A DNA stretch of 64,000 bases from Selaginella moellendorffii (taxonomy: Eukaryota > Streptophyta > Lycopodiopsida > Selaginellales > Selaginellaceae): the NCBI RefSeq assembly GCF_000143415.4, contig NW_003314298.1:789014-853013 (forward strand), in the 5' to 3' direction. Position 1 is the stretch's first letter. Every line of letters begins with the position of its first letter. Below, one piece after another: positions 12,578 through 24,550 of the stretch. The notes under the pieces were generated by a model. The model ran no database searches and was not told the origin of the DNA. It worked only from the letters and a program-made list of their open reading frames with translations. The position numbers were made by a program, and so were the translations under genes.

Positions 12578-13213
12578 TTAGAAAAGTATTTGCGCCAAGA
12601 AAAACATCACCGTGGTGACAAGAGGAGAGAAATCTGGCATAAAAAGACAAAACAAAAGAAAAAAAAAAACCAATACATTTTAATTACTTTTTCCATTCTA
12701 AAAAGCTTACCAGATCGACCAGCGCTGTTCTGCTCGAGCAAAGCTGCAAACACACAAAAAGTTAGGCCTGGAAAAAGAAAGAACCAAAAAGGAGAGGATA
12801 AACAAGGAAGAGAAAAAGCGAAGGAACACACTATCACCTACAAGCAAGGAATGGCAGGCAGAGAAAAGAGAGGAGAGCTTACTAGGACAGGCACTGGTGT
12901 TGGAGTCGAGCTTGCAATGCGTGGGAAGCATGACGGCGTTGGTGATATTGATCCCGGGAGTGGAAGTTACACCGCCAGTGGAGGAGAGGAGCTCGCACAG
13001 GCAAACGGGGCTGTGCTGATAGATGTAGTGGAGCCCCCGGCAGCACCTCGAGCCTGGAAGATCTCTCTTTCCCTCGATGTAAGTGATGCACGGCTGTATC
13101 CTGGCCAAGCGAGCTGTGCACTGCTTGTCCTCCCCAAGGACCAAGTGTACCACTAGGGGCAGTAGCAACACCAGCAGACTCACTCGCGCCGAGGAAGACG
13201 AAGGCGAAGCCAT
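12578..13213 (-). CDS. GPI-anchored non-specific lipid-transfer protein (LTPG type)
   Basis: Three exons read on the minus strand: 13213-12883, 12743-12711, 12633-12578; 139 residues. The N-terminus is a signal peptide (VSLLVLLLPLVVHLVLG). The mature part has the eight-cysteine LTP pattern, including RCC and CLC, spread from KQCTARLARIQPC to SNTSAC. Exons 2 and 3 add a small-residue linker (NSAGRSGDF) and a hydrophobic tail (LVTTVMFFLAQILF), the usual layout for GPI addition. These proteins sit on the outer plasma membrane or wall and bind lipids, often for cuticle or suberin export. The ATG at 13213 is preferred because the upstream in-frame extension is hydrophilic and would bury the signal peptide. 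Confidence 0.85.
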
Positions 13214-13807
13214 TCTCTTCCTTCCCGAGCTCTGTCCTTGCGATCGAAAATGGAAATGAGACTCTACCTCGGCTTGGCTTGGCTTGATCTCGAGCTTGAG
13301 CTCTGCTCCACCGCTTTTTGAGACTCGCTCCCCCCCTTCCTCCTCGAAGGAAGAACTGTGAGGCACCTGAAAATCTGCTGCCGCTGCTCCTGAAACTGTG
13401 TTCTTGTTGCAGAGTAAAACTTGGTGTTTAATCGCTTGCCACTGCGGGAATTGAATGGAAACGTGTCAGGTAGCATTTAAGAAGACAACTACCACGCTGC
13501 ACTAACTGCACCACCTTTGGCTGGCGTATATGCGATTCCCATATGTTTCTCGAAGAATTCAACTCTATCAATTTTGGAGCTCGTCCTGTCTTTTTGTCCG
13601 CGTCAACAAATTCCGAATGATCATTAAATAATCAACGCTTTGAGCTGATCAACCTGGAAAGAAACCAAGTACAGGAGGAAGTTTCCATTTATGTAACAGA
13701 GAAAAGAAACACCAGTCAGTGCACGCACCTCACTACAAAATAGCAATCGCTTTTGTCTGGTCAAGCCTGAATTATAAAGCACGTCCATCGATGAGAAACA
13801 AGAAATT
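13214..13807. other. Intergenic spacer
   Basis: About 600 bp containing the LTP promoter (-) and the 3' end of the PPR gene (-). No coding frame or repeat is supported. Confidence 0.4.
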
Positions 13808-15589
13808 CTATAACGGAGGAGCAACAAAACGAACCTCATTGTCCTCCTCCTCATCGCCTGCCGAATGGATCATGTTGGACAAAACTACGTAACCCGAGCA
13901 GTCGTTTGGATCCAGCTCCAGCAACCGTTCAGCTGCACGCTTGCCACACTCGACGTCTCCGTGAACGCTGCAAGCTCCCAGCAGAGCAACCCACAATCCT
14001 CGATCACTGTCCATGCTCCTGAGAAAGTTTTCTGCCTCCCTCAACCATCCAGCACGTCCTAGCAGCCCGACCACACAGCCACAGTGCTCCAACCCGGGAA
14101 CCAGCTCGTCGTCCACGAGCATCGCGTAAAAGTTCTCACACCCATCGGCCAAGAGCCCCGCATGGCTGCAAGCCCAGAGAACACTGACGTAGGTGACTTC
14201 GTCGGGATCCACACCAGCTTGTTTCATCTTCCTGAATAGATCCAGGGCCATACTGCTGTCCCCGTGTTGCGCGTAGGCATTGATTAGCGCGGTCCACGAG
14301 ATGGAGTCCTGGTGGTCGAGGCTGTCAAACACTCGTTGCGCGTCTTGAAAACTTCCACACTTCCCATACATGCTCACGATGGCGTTTCCAAACGAGCTCT
14401 GCAACGCAGCACCAGTCTCGGCGCTGCAAGCATGAACCATCCTCCCCTCGGCCAGCGAGCTCGTGTTCCCGCAAACTTCCAGCATGCAGAGAAGTGTCAC
14501 GAAGTCAGCCCTCACGCCTTCCAGTTGCATCCTCAGAAACAGCTTCAGCGCCTCAACGTCTTGTCCATGCTGAGAGTAACCAGTGATTATCACAGTCCAG
14601 CTGACCACATTCCTGTGTTGCATCTTGCTGAAAACCTCCCTGGCCTTGTCCAACCTTCCACACTTTGCGTACATGTTGACTAGCGCATTCCCAACCTGAA
14701 GCTCGTTTTCAAACCCGGCTTCAACAAGGCACGAGTGAATCGCGTCCCCGGCCCTGAGATCATCACACGCGGTGAGGGTGGCAACGTAAGTCACGCTATC
14801 ACTTCGGACTCCCTCCTGTTGCATGGAGTGAAAGATCTCCATGGCTTCCCTGTTATGCCCGTGTTGAGAATAGGCGGTAACCATCGCAGTCCAGGACACT
14901 GTACTCCGGGGACTCATCGCGTCAAACATTTGCCGGGCACTCCACGGACAGTGGCACTTGCTGTACATGGTCACTAAAGCTGTTGCCACGAAAGTGTCCG
15001 ACTCGATGCCAAACTCCCGTATGCATGAATGGATCTTCTTCCCTTCCGAAAGTTCGTGAGAGCCACTTAAAACTCCCAAAACTACGATGAAAGTGATCCT
15101 GTCAACTTTGGCACCCTCTTGCTGCATCCTCCAAAAGAGCCGGAGACAGTACCTCGAGTGCATACGCCCGGCTTGGGCATAAGCTGAGATGAGAGCGTTC
15201 CAAGACACCGAGTTGTGCTGCGGCATAGCTGCAAAAACCCGACTTGCTTCTTCCAAACTTCCACACCGCCCATACATTCGCACGATGTGGTTCCCCAAGA
15301 TGAGGTTCTCTTGGAGACCTGCCTGAACTGCGAGACCATGAACTTTCCTCCCTTCGACCAGAGCGTTTGCGTTCCCACATGCCTGGAGAGCTCGAGCATA
15401 TGGACCCGGATGAGATGGTAGATTATCCGGGTCCAAAGCATCTACCAGTCTCGTCAAACTGCTGCTTTCACTGGCAATTTGCTCCAACCGATCAAACAAT
15501 CCCTTGAGCTGCTGCTGCTGTCCGGTCTTCTGGATTCTTGCCAAAGGAGTGGGAGTGACCACCACCAGACCACGAAGAACATCGCCCAT
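13808..15589 (-). CDS. PLS-class PPR protein ending within the E region
   Basis: Single-exon ORF of 593 codons from the ATG at 15589. It carries about a dozen P/L/S motifs (for example VSWNALISAYAQAG, VSWTAMVTAYSQHGHNREA, VSWTVIITGYSQHGQDVEA, ISWTALINAYAQHGDSS) and the E-motif region (HCGCVVGLLGRAGWLREAE, VALLGACSVHGDVECGKRA). It stops in an unusual acidic tail after YVVLSNMIHSAG, so the second E motif and the DYW deaminase are missing. Such proteins can still guide RNA editing by recruiting a DYW partner, or the gene may be a 3'-truncated relic; the intact frame favours the former. The ATG shares its A with the TGA of the transposase-like gene upstream. Confidence 0.9.
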   Translation of the reverse strand: MGDVLRGLVVVTPTPLARIQKTGQQQQLKGLFDRLEQIASESSSLTRLVDALDPDNLPSHPGPYARALQACGNANALVEGRKVHGLAVQAGLQENLILGNHIVRMYGRCGSLEEASRVFAAMPQHNSVSWNALISAYAQAGRMHSRYCLRLFWRMQQEGAKVDRITFIVVLGVLSGSHELSEGKKIHSCIREFGIESDTFVATALVTMYSKCHCPWSARQMFDAMSPRSTVSWTAMVTAYSQHGHNREAMEIFHSMQQEGVRSDSVTYVATLTACDDLRAGDAIHSCLVEAGFENELQVGNALVNMYAKCGRLDKAREVFSKMQHRNVVSWTVIITGYSQHGQDVEALKLFLRMQLEGVRADFVTLLCMLEVCGNTSSLAEGRMVHACSAETGAALQSSFGNAIVSMYGKCGSFQDAQRVFDSLDHQDSISWTALINAYAQHGDSSMALDLFRKMKQAGVDPDEVTYVSVLWACSHAGLLADGCENFYAMLVDDELVPGLEHCGCVVGLLGRAGWLREAENFLRSMDSDRGLWVALLGACSVHGDVECGKRAAERLLELDPNDCSGYVVLSNMIHSAGDEEEDNEVRFVAPPL

Positions 15590-16845
15590 CACAAGTCTTT
15601 TCGGAAGAACATCTCCGCGAGTTGGTCTCTCAGTTCCTGGCCCTGCTGCTCCTCTAAACTAGCACACTCGCCGTTGCCTGCCTGTAGATGGTGGTGTTGT
15701 TGGTGGTATCTTACAAGGCTGTCCTCGTCCAGCCTCAGTGTCTGGAGAATGCTCTCGACCGGGATCTCGTTCTTGTCCAGCAAAACGTTGTGTAGGATGC
15801 AGCAGGCTGCGATGACTTTGGGAACAAACTTGACGTTGTGCTTCACGCACTTCGCTAGTATCTCGAACGTCTCCTTGAGAATCCCGAAGCTTTGTTCGAT
15901 GTGGATCACCGCCCGAACATGCCTCCTGTTAAAACTCTCAGCCATCACAGGCGTTTCAGCCTCCTGGTAGCGGACCAGCAGCCACGGAAGAAGCGGGTAC
16001 TTGTCACCACCCACAAGATAGTGCACCGAAGAGTTCTCAGACTGCGCCGCCGAGAGTAAGTTCGCTCCAGTTTTCAGTAGACCAGGACTGTGGGGATGCT
16101 GAGCATTGCATTGTATATCCAGAAACCTGTACGAGGTGTCGCAAACAGCCTGGAGCGCGATCAAACAGCTTGGTACGTCTCCCGAAGCCATAACTTGAAC
16201 ATTCGTCGTACCAATCGCACCAACGCAATTCGGAAGCTCGCACTTGTCGACAAACCCAGCAGCCGTCTGCCTGAGCCTCTCGGGAAACCTCACACAGCTT
16301 CCAAAGTGCTGGTTGATCGCCCTGACCACGTCAATGACGCAGCTCTGCGAGCTGCTCACACCGATTCCAAACTTCTCGCCTATGACGTGCAAGTCAGCCC
16401 CGCTGGTCAGCCTGTAGAGCGCGGCACCCAGCCTGCATGGAACCGGAATCGGCGACCTGAAGGTGGTGACTTTCTTGTTGAGCAGCGGCTTCAGCTGGTC
16501 GCAGATCCACAAGAACGTCTCCCGAGACATCTTGAGAGCGTTGAACCAGCTATCCCGGTCGTGCACCTCGAGCAGGAACTTATCAAACCAGGCTGGGTTT
16601 CTCGGCTTCACCCACCACCCAGCATCCGTGGAAAGCGCCAGAGAAGCCGACAGCATTGCACTTTGGAAGAAGAGCGCGTTGAGCTCGTCATCCTCTTCTT
16701 CCTGGCGTTTCTCTTCGTCCTGGTCACGAGCGAGACCGGTTTCCAGTCCAAACGACGCAGGACTTACGTTGATAATCTGCTCCACAGCACTCGCGGCAGA
16801 ACAAGCTGTCGCAACAGCAAGCCTGAGCTTCTTCCTCCGGTCCAT
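15589..16845 (-). CDS. Domesticated PIF/Harbinger transposase-like protein (ALP1/HARBI1 type)
   Basis: Single-exon ORF of 418 residues with the plant PIF/Harbinger DDE nuclease layout: an N-terminal helical region (FNALKMSRETFLWICDQLKP), the DDE_4-like core, and a C-terminal HNVLLDKNE segment. Of the three catalytic positions, the second Asp (residue 281, in GGDKYPLLPW) and the Glu (residue 317, in HIEQSFGILK) remain, but the first, normally GAIDGTH, reads GAIGTTN, so Asp212 is Gly. Transposition activity is therefore unlikely. No terminal inverted repeats or target-site duplication are evident nearby. Known domesticated relatives in Arabidopsis (ALP1) act in Polycomb complexes; a similar role here is only inference. 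Confidence 0.85.
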   Translation of the reverse strand: MDRRKKLRLAVATACSAASAVEQIINVSPASFGLETGLARDQDEEKRQEEEDDELNALFFQSAMLSASLALSTDAGWWVKPRNPAWFDKFLLEVHDRDSWFNALKMSRETFLWICDQLKPLLNKKVTTFRSPIPVPCRLGAALYRLTSGADLHVIGEKFGIGVSSSQSCVIDVVRAINQHFGSCVRFPERLRQTAAGFVDKCELPNCVGAIGTTNVQVMASGDVPSCLIALQAVCDTSYRFLDIQCNAQHPHSPGLLKTGANLLSAAQSENSSVHYLVGGDKYPLLPWLLVRYQEAETPVMAESFNRRHVRAVIHIEQSFGILKETFEILAKCVKHNVKFVPKVIAACCILHNVLLDKNEIPVESILQTLRLDEDSLVRYHQQHHHLQAGNGECASLEEQQGQELRDQLAEMFFRKDL

Positions 16846-17540
16846 CTGTTCATATCAAAAACAACGTGTCGTATCACTACCACCAAAGGAGAAAATCGGT
16901 AGGAAAAAATCTCCAAGGTCGCACTGACAACCAGCAGGACAGATCGTCGTCACAAGAGTGAAAAGTCAAAAAACAAAGAGCTCGTGCGATGGCGAATTGA
17001 ATAAGAAGGAGCCAATCATTCATGCGTCAAGACCGAATCAACCAGTAGCAGATTTGCAGACTTGCAGATGTGAGCGCCGATCGATAGAATAAGACCTCAC
17101 GAACAAACAATCGCCATTTCACGAGCCATCGCTCGAGACAAAACAGTTTCACGACCAAGACTCGAGGGAAAATATGCGAGAAGAATCCATGAAAATGCGC
17201 AGCTCAATCCACCCAAAATCTAGAGCGCTCTGACACCGCGTTCTTACCTTCGGATGCACGCCATCGAAGATGCAGCTCTCCTCCTCCCAATCCGCCATAC
17301 CCTAGCACTGCGACTTCTTCTCCATCGCTACAAGCAAGCCAGCAGCCCTTAGGTCAAAATCTTTCACAAGGATTTTTTTTTTTTTTTCCTTCGGTTTAAC
17401 ATCACAATATCTGTACATCAGAGGAAGAGAATCAAAAAACATTCTCTGGTATTTTCTCTAAACTCACTCTCTTCTAGCATCGATTCTCCACCGATCTTTC
17501 ACCGAGAAGAAAATGCGATGGCCGCCGCCGCTCGAGAAGA
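16846..17540. other. Intergenic spacer upstream of the Harbinger-like gene
   Basis: About 700 bp with the promoter and leader of the transposase-like gene and the 3' end of the NAC gene, both minus strand. It includes a poly-T tract near 17370. No coding frame is supported. Confidence 0.4.
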
Positions 17541-19194
17541 TCACGAGTAGAGCATCGCGGTGGACAGATCGTAGGCAAATCCCTGCTTGGCCCGCGGGAT
17601 GGGCGATCGGCACGTACTCCGGACGTCGTCCTCGTCCTCGAATTCCAAGCGCGGCCTCTTCTTGGCGGCGGCGGCGGCGGCGGCGGAACTCTGCTGGATC
17701 TGGAGCAAGATCTCGCTGATGTTGCTGGGCACCGACTCCAGCTTCATGGGAGGAGGATTGATGATCCTGGGCTGCTGCGAAGAGCTCGGGGGAGTATTGG
17801 CAGCCTGGAACGATTGGGTGTTGAGAGATTGATCGTAGGCCCAGGGATTCACCTTGCTCATCATCACCATGGTCGTGTTGCCGGTATTGTGGAACTTATC
17901 GCCCAAGAAGGTCTGGAAGCCATAGCCGCCGCCGCCGCCGCCGCCATAGCCACCGCTGGTAAGTGACGAGGATTGATGGTGGTAGTGATCGAAGCTCTCG
18001 GAAGTTTGCTGCTGCTGGGACGAGGATTCGAAGAGTTCCTGCTGCTGGGGTGGCGGAGGAGCTGACGATAAACCTCCTACGAACTGCGTGGCTAGCTGCG
18101 CCGACGAGGATGATCCGAAGGGTGGGATTTTGTAGAGGCGAGAGTTGTCGTCGATGTCGGGGAGAGATGCTAGAACGTCGTCGAGCTCCTCCTCTGGCGG
18201 CTCGGATTTCATGCTGCTCCTGGGCGTGGTGCTGCCGGATAGCATCGGCTTGAATGCTCCACTGCTCTTCTTGTAAATCCGGCACAGTACCCAGTCGTCG
18301 AGCTGGAAAAAAAATCGATGAGAAAAACTGGAAGAAATGACCTCACAAGACACGATCTCTCGAAAGAATCGATGATTCACCATGAAAACTCTAGAGGAAA
18401 CGAGGATTTCGGCAAAGCATCGAGGATTTTCACCACAGAATGCAAGAAAGCAAGGATTTCATGTACTTCTCGCAAGCGCCAGCCGATTCCAGAAGAAACG
18501 AGGGTTTCACCAAGAAATCGCCAAAGAATGGAGGATTTCACCACAAAGAATGCCAGAAAAGCAAGGATTTCATGGATTTCTCGAGAGATCGAGCCCGCCG
18601 ATTCAAGCAAGAAACGCGAATTTCACCAGGAAATCGAGGATTTCACCACAAAGAATGCAAGAAAGAAGCCATGACTGAGGCGATGACGGAGATTCTTCTT
18701 ACCCTGAGCGATCCTTTCTTGCGCATGGCCGGAATCGCTGCGGCGGCCTTGGCGCTGCTATCGGCGAGGCGGTACTCGTGCATGATCCAATTCGTCTTGG
18801 ATCCCTTGGGCGCCTTGCCCTTGTAGAAGACGAGCGCCTTCTTCACCCCTACCTTCTTGCCCTTGCTAAGAATGGGCTTGTCCGTGCCGGTGGCCTTCCA
18901 ATACCCGGATGCGGCAGCCCGGTTGGGGCGCGCGCCATTGGGGTACTTCCGGTCCCTGGGGCTAAAGAAGTACCACTCCCTCTCCCCAAACAGGGCCTTC
19001 TCCGGGAGCTCCCACGGATCAAACTTGTAGAGATCGATCTCGGCGATGATAGGGATCGCGAATGGCCGGCTCTCCGCCTTGATCGCCAGGTAGCTCACGA
19101 CGAGCTCCTCGTCCGTGGGGTGGAATCGAAAGCCCGCGGGGAGGTTGAGCTGCTCGGATGGAGGCGCTGTGCGCGGCTTGCCGCCGCTGTCCAT
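17541..19194 (-). CDS. NAC-domain transcription factor
   Basis: Two exons: 19194-18703 and 18302-17541; 417 residues. NAC subdomains A-E are clear: [19 protein letters not shown], then [77 protein letters not shown], and [10 protein letters not shown] at the start of exon 2. The first exon ends after subdomain D, and the intron commonly found within the NAC A/B region is absent. The C-terminal half is low-complexity (Gln, Ser, Gly and Ala runs), as in NAC activation regions. Layout resembles the stress/senescence (ATAF/NAP-like) NACs, but the subgroup is uncertain. The 400-bp intron contains diverged repeats. Confidence 0.93.
18385..18670 (+). repeat. Diverged tandem repeats within the NAC intron
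   Basis: A unit of roughly 100 bp containing GAGGATTTCACCACA, AGAATGCAAGAAAG and AAGGATTTCATG recurs about two and a half times inside the intron, with CGAGGATTTC variants throughout. The copies leave long overlapping open frames on both strands, a by-product of the repeats rather than evidence of a gene. Confidence 0.6.
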
Positions 19195-20253
19195 AGATCG
19201 ATCGACCGAAATTGGATCGATGAGCTCCCGAGGAATGCCGAGCTTTCTAAGGCGATTGGATTGCGCTCGCCTCTCTTTCTTGACCGAATCTCGCTGGCTG
19301 GCGTGCGGATGAATAATCTCTTCCTCTTCTTCTCGATAGCTCCTTACGTGATCATCACAGCGATGGATCAATCAAGTGGAAGAAAGAACACACAAAAGAA
19401 AAAAAGACGAGGAGGAAAAATGTGGGCGCTGGCTTGAAAGTCGGCCACGTGTTTAGGTGGCGATTGAGGCGGTCGAAAGAAAAATAAAGGGAGGGGATGA
19501 ATATATGCACGCACGCTTTACACTAGACCGCGGAGCTTCCGCGAAGGCAATGCGGAAGCTTCCTCCTGGTGAATATGCTGCATCCAGCTTGGACCGTGCA
19601 AGGGCTGGCGTGGCACTCCGTACCGCGACCGGCATTTGTCCCGGCCTGGCGGCGTGACGACCGGCTCCTAGCCGGTCACAAATGTAGTAAAAGGTGTCAC
19701 AGCACAGCTTGGTCCGGCTTGAGCTGTGCAAAGCTCCAAACTTTCATCCACGCTTTGGACAGGCAAGAGAAATCTCTCTTTCATCACGCACGGAACAGAC
19801 AATGGCTCTTGCATCATCTCTCGCACAATGAAGTGAGTGATCTGGAACTGAATGATCCAGGGATCAATCGCTGGGATCACCACATTTCCAGATGGTTTTG
19901 ACTTGGGTCTCTCGACGTCTCCAATTTCGCAACACCCATCTTCATGACAAGTTCCTGGGACTGGTTTCTAGAAAACGAATCCAGCCAAGCACAAAGTTAT
20001 ATCAATCAGTACAGAACTTTGGCTTACGGGGAGACTGTCTTTTAGAAACGCGAATCAAACACGACCTCCACTCCACTTTATTTTACTTTTTGGATGTTCC
20101 CAGGTTCCACACTAACATGGGCGGCACCGCATAATTTCCTTGCCTGCTTCAAAGCTGCCCACGTGAGTATTTGCCATCGTCGTATGTAACAAACGCGTGC
20201 GTAGCTTTCTCCGGCCCCACTGTACGTGGATACATCCGCTCATACATACGCCG
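19195..20253. other. Intergenic region upstream of the NAC gene
   Basis: About 1.06 kb between the NAC start and the agmatine deiminase stop. It presumably contains the NAC promoter; CACGTG occurs at about 19447 (ABRE/G-box-like) and again near 20160 as CCCACGTGAG. Several ORFs of 60-110 codons match nothing recognisable. Confidence 0.45.
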
Positions 20254-21848
<1,595 letters not shown>

Positions 21849-21879
21849 TCTTTGTACCTCGAACCGGCCCTAATTTTTA

Positions 21880-24169
21880 CTAGGGTTCCCAGCGAACAGG
21901 CCCGCCACCTCCAAAGAATGGTCGCATGTAAGAATCATCGAAGCCTCTCCACAGGCTATGCACTGCCGAGGTTGGATTGGCGAGAAGCATGCTGAGGCTG
22001 CTCCGCCGGAGAAAGGTTGACGACCCATCTTCGTTTGCTTCTTCATCTTTCGGGGACGAAGGCTCCAGATGCCGTAAGTGGTGAGGGAGTAGTGTTGCAA
22101 TCAGCGGTTTTGTGACAACTCCCACCACCTTATAGAAAACGAAGTTAGCAAATCTTGTCAGTTTCAGGAAGAAAATTTTACGTACCAAGGTTGTGAAGAG
22201 TACTACTCCAGTTGTGCTATAGATCATGGTTGCATAGTCCGCGTTCATGGTTCCACTTGACGTTGAGAACTGAGAAACAAAGAAAATGGCGATGATCTTT
22301 TCTGATTAGATGCTTGTGTACCTGCTGGTACGCAAGGGCGATGGAGACTGCTCCCCGCATTATCCCGGACCACCAAATAATCACCTGTGAAAAACAAATC
22401 GTGGTGAAAAAACTGGCTCTGGTACTTTTTAAGCAGTAGTTTTCTTTCCCTTTGCTATCTCACTACGCTAGAATTACCTGGTGCCTAAAGCGCAGCTTCA
22501 CGCTTGATGAACCACGGGCATAGTTGGAGATGGCGGACATTGGAAAGACAAATGCCGCCCTCCCGAGAGGAGTTAGCGCCAGCAGCATAGCACAACTCAG
22601 TGATGCGGCTCTGCATTCATTCCAGATTCAAGTTGTATTAGTGATCAAGTTCAGAATGAAAGTACTCCCACTTGCCTGACATCGACAAGTTGCCATATGT
22701 TCACGTTGAAAACATTTGTCCCCACGTACAAGAACATGAAGCTTTCGGAAATGGAAGAAAAGGTAGCGAAAGCATGCCTGCTCCACCGGAGTTTTACGTC
22801 AGTGATAACAAGAGCTTACTTTACCATGGCTCTTACTTGGATGTGATTTTGGAACTGCCAGAAACATTGTGCCAGCCGTAGTGGGACATGAAAATGCCGC
22901 AAAAGAAAACCGAAAGTATCCCGCTCCATTGGAATAGCTGAAAATAAACAAATTATCGTTGAGGAAGAAACGATTATAGGCAAACCTCAGCCAACATATA
23001 AGACAGATACGCCATCAAAGCCATCAGTGCAATCTCTTTATCCGTGGAGTGCCTGCACTGTGTGAACTGTGACGTAAACACACGCGCCAAAACAACTGTA
23101 AGAACACGTACTTCCCGAAGTATAGACTCTTGAGAACATAAGCTGCGATCAGTCCAATCTAAGTTCATGAGAATTAGCCCAAGATTTAACAGAGAACTAA
23201 CGACTTACCACAACTCCAAGCACGGTGCTCACTGAGAAGAGGTAGACAAATTCATAGATCATTCTCAGCGCTGCTTTTCCATCCAATCCAGCCTCTTCAA
23301 ACCTCTGAACAGCTCGGAACAAAACAACAGCGGTTGCATCGTTAACCACCCCTTCCCCAAACACAAGACTGTAAAGTAGAGGAGTTTCGTCTTGGTGCAG
23401 CAACTGGCAGAGAAAGAAATCATGAAATTATAAACAAGCACGACGAGACAAAACCTGTAAAGTTGCCACGGTGTCTGTCGCCGAGAAGATTGTCCCAAGA
23501 GCTGCAAACACCCAACAGCGATTGGAAGACAATGACATTAGTCGATCGATTTAGCCTTGCTCACCCAAGTAATCTCTCATTTGCAGATTTCCAAGTTTTA
23601 GCCGCGGAAACATGTACTTGCATCCTGCAAAAATGCCAGTAGCGTGTTAAAGTTGAACAGCATCGCCATGGAAAAATCAAACCAGCTGTGACGATGGATG
23701 CCGAGATCAAGACACCGGATCCGCCAAAGAGCATGATCGTTCCAAAGTTGTGAAAGAATTGCTTCTTTTTCACTTGAAAGCTATGCCAAGAGAAAAAGAA
23801 AGATACGTGATCAAAGGGAGAGCCAGTTTACCCCGCATTGAAGATTATAGGAGGAAGAAGGTAGATGAAAAGCAATTGCTCGTGAGGATATAGATCACGA
23901 AGCCGACAGCACAACCCTGATAGAAAAAAGATCATGTAGAGAAAAAGTTTCTATCGAGAGATGGTTTCAATAAATCATACCAGGATAATCGCAATGGTCG
24001 CTTGATTCAGCCAGCGATTCTCCTCGTAGTAATGGCCGATGACAATGCACACGCACAGCAACGATACGAAGAGCGAGATCGAGATCACGGCCGCACGCTG
24101 AGATCCTGCCGCCGAAATCTCTGCCGCTTTTGCCACCAGGAATTCATACAGCCAGCCGACATTCTCCAT
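21880..24169 (-). CDS. NHX: Class I (vacuolar-type) NHX Na+(K+)/H+ antiporter
   Basis: About fourteen short exons from the ATG at 24169 to the stop at 21880. The protein exchanges cytosolic Na+ or K+ for lumenal H+. Signatures: the amiloride-binding segment LLFIYLLPPIIFNAG, FQVKKKQFFHNFGTIMLFG, ATDTVATL, DETPLLYSLVFGEGVVND, ALMAYLSYMLAE, GILSVFFCGIFMSHYGWHNV, VIIWWSGIMRGAVSIALAYQ, and the C-terminal FDDSYMRPFFGGGG typical of vacuolar NHX. The intron 22675-22611 has a GC donor (AG|GCAAGT). Around exon 2 (23935-23830) the sequence encoding a TM2-like segment (GCAVGFVIYILTS) is out of frame with the following LLFIYLLPP; an in-frame model must skip it by using a later AG at about 23893. That could be a frame error, alternative splicing or decay. 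Confidence 0.87.
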
Positions 24170-24477
24170 ATCCAATCCCCGAGAAATCACAAACAATCGA
24201 GAGTGCCAGCAGAGGACGATTGGATAAGAATGCTGCGTCAAGATCCACAGATCACGCTCAAGCGATCGACATCCATCCAGATTTTACCTCTCCAGAAGCC
24301 GATCGATCAAAGATTGGCTCTCTTGGCGCTCCAGAGGACCAAAAGAAGGACCCAAAACCCCTAAAGAGTTTTAGCATGCATAGCTGGCGGGAAAGTCACA
24401 GCTGGCGTAAGTGACACCGTTGGAATTTGAAGGCCAAGATAAATTCTTCCAGAACAAAAGAACAAGAAATTTTTGTA
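24170..24477. other. NHX leader and promoter
   Basis: About 300 bp between the NHX ATG and the tRNA gene, both minus strand. It holds the NHX leader and probably part of its promoter. Nothing else is evident. Confidence 0.4.
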
Positions 24478-24550
24478 TGAACCCGGTGTGACTCGAACAC
24501 ACAGCCTTCTGATCTGGAGTCAGACGCGCTAGCCATTGCGCCACGGATCC
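24478..24550 (-). tRNA. trnW(CCA): tRNA-Trp (anticodon CCA)
   Basis: The minus strand reads as a 73-nt tRNA: acceptor arm GGATCCG pairing with CGGGTTC plus discriminator A, a D arm with GGCGCAATGG, anticodon loop CTCCAGA with anticodon CCA, and T arm GTGTG-TTCGAGT-CACAC. No intron, no encoded CCA. It closely resembles angiosperm nuclear tRNA-Trp as I remember it. A box (TGGCGCAATGG) and B box (GTTCGAGTC) promoter elements are internal. A T-run just downstream on the minus strand (about 24470) could stop Pol III only weakly because it reads AAAAATTTC. Confidence 0.95.

Noticed and set aside
18382-18826. Three overlapping plus-strand ORFs in the NAC intron
   Set aside because: Open frames arise from the diverged repeats; similar peptides in all three frames show repeat structure, not a gene.
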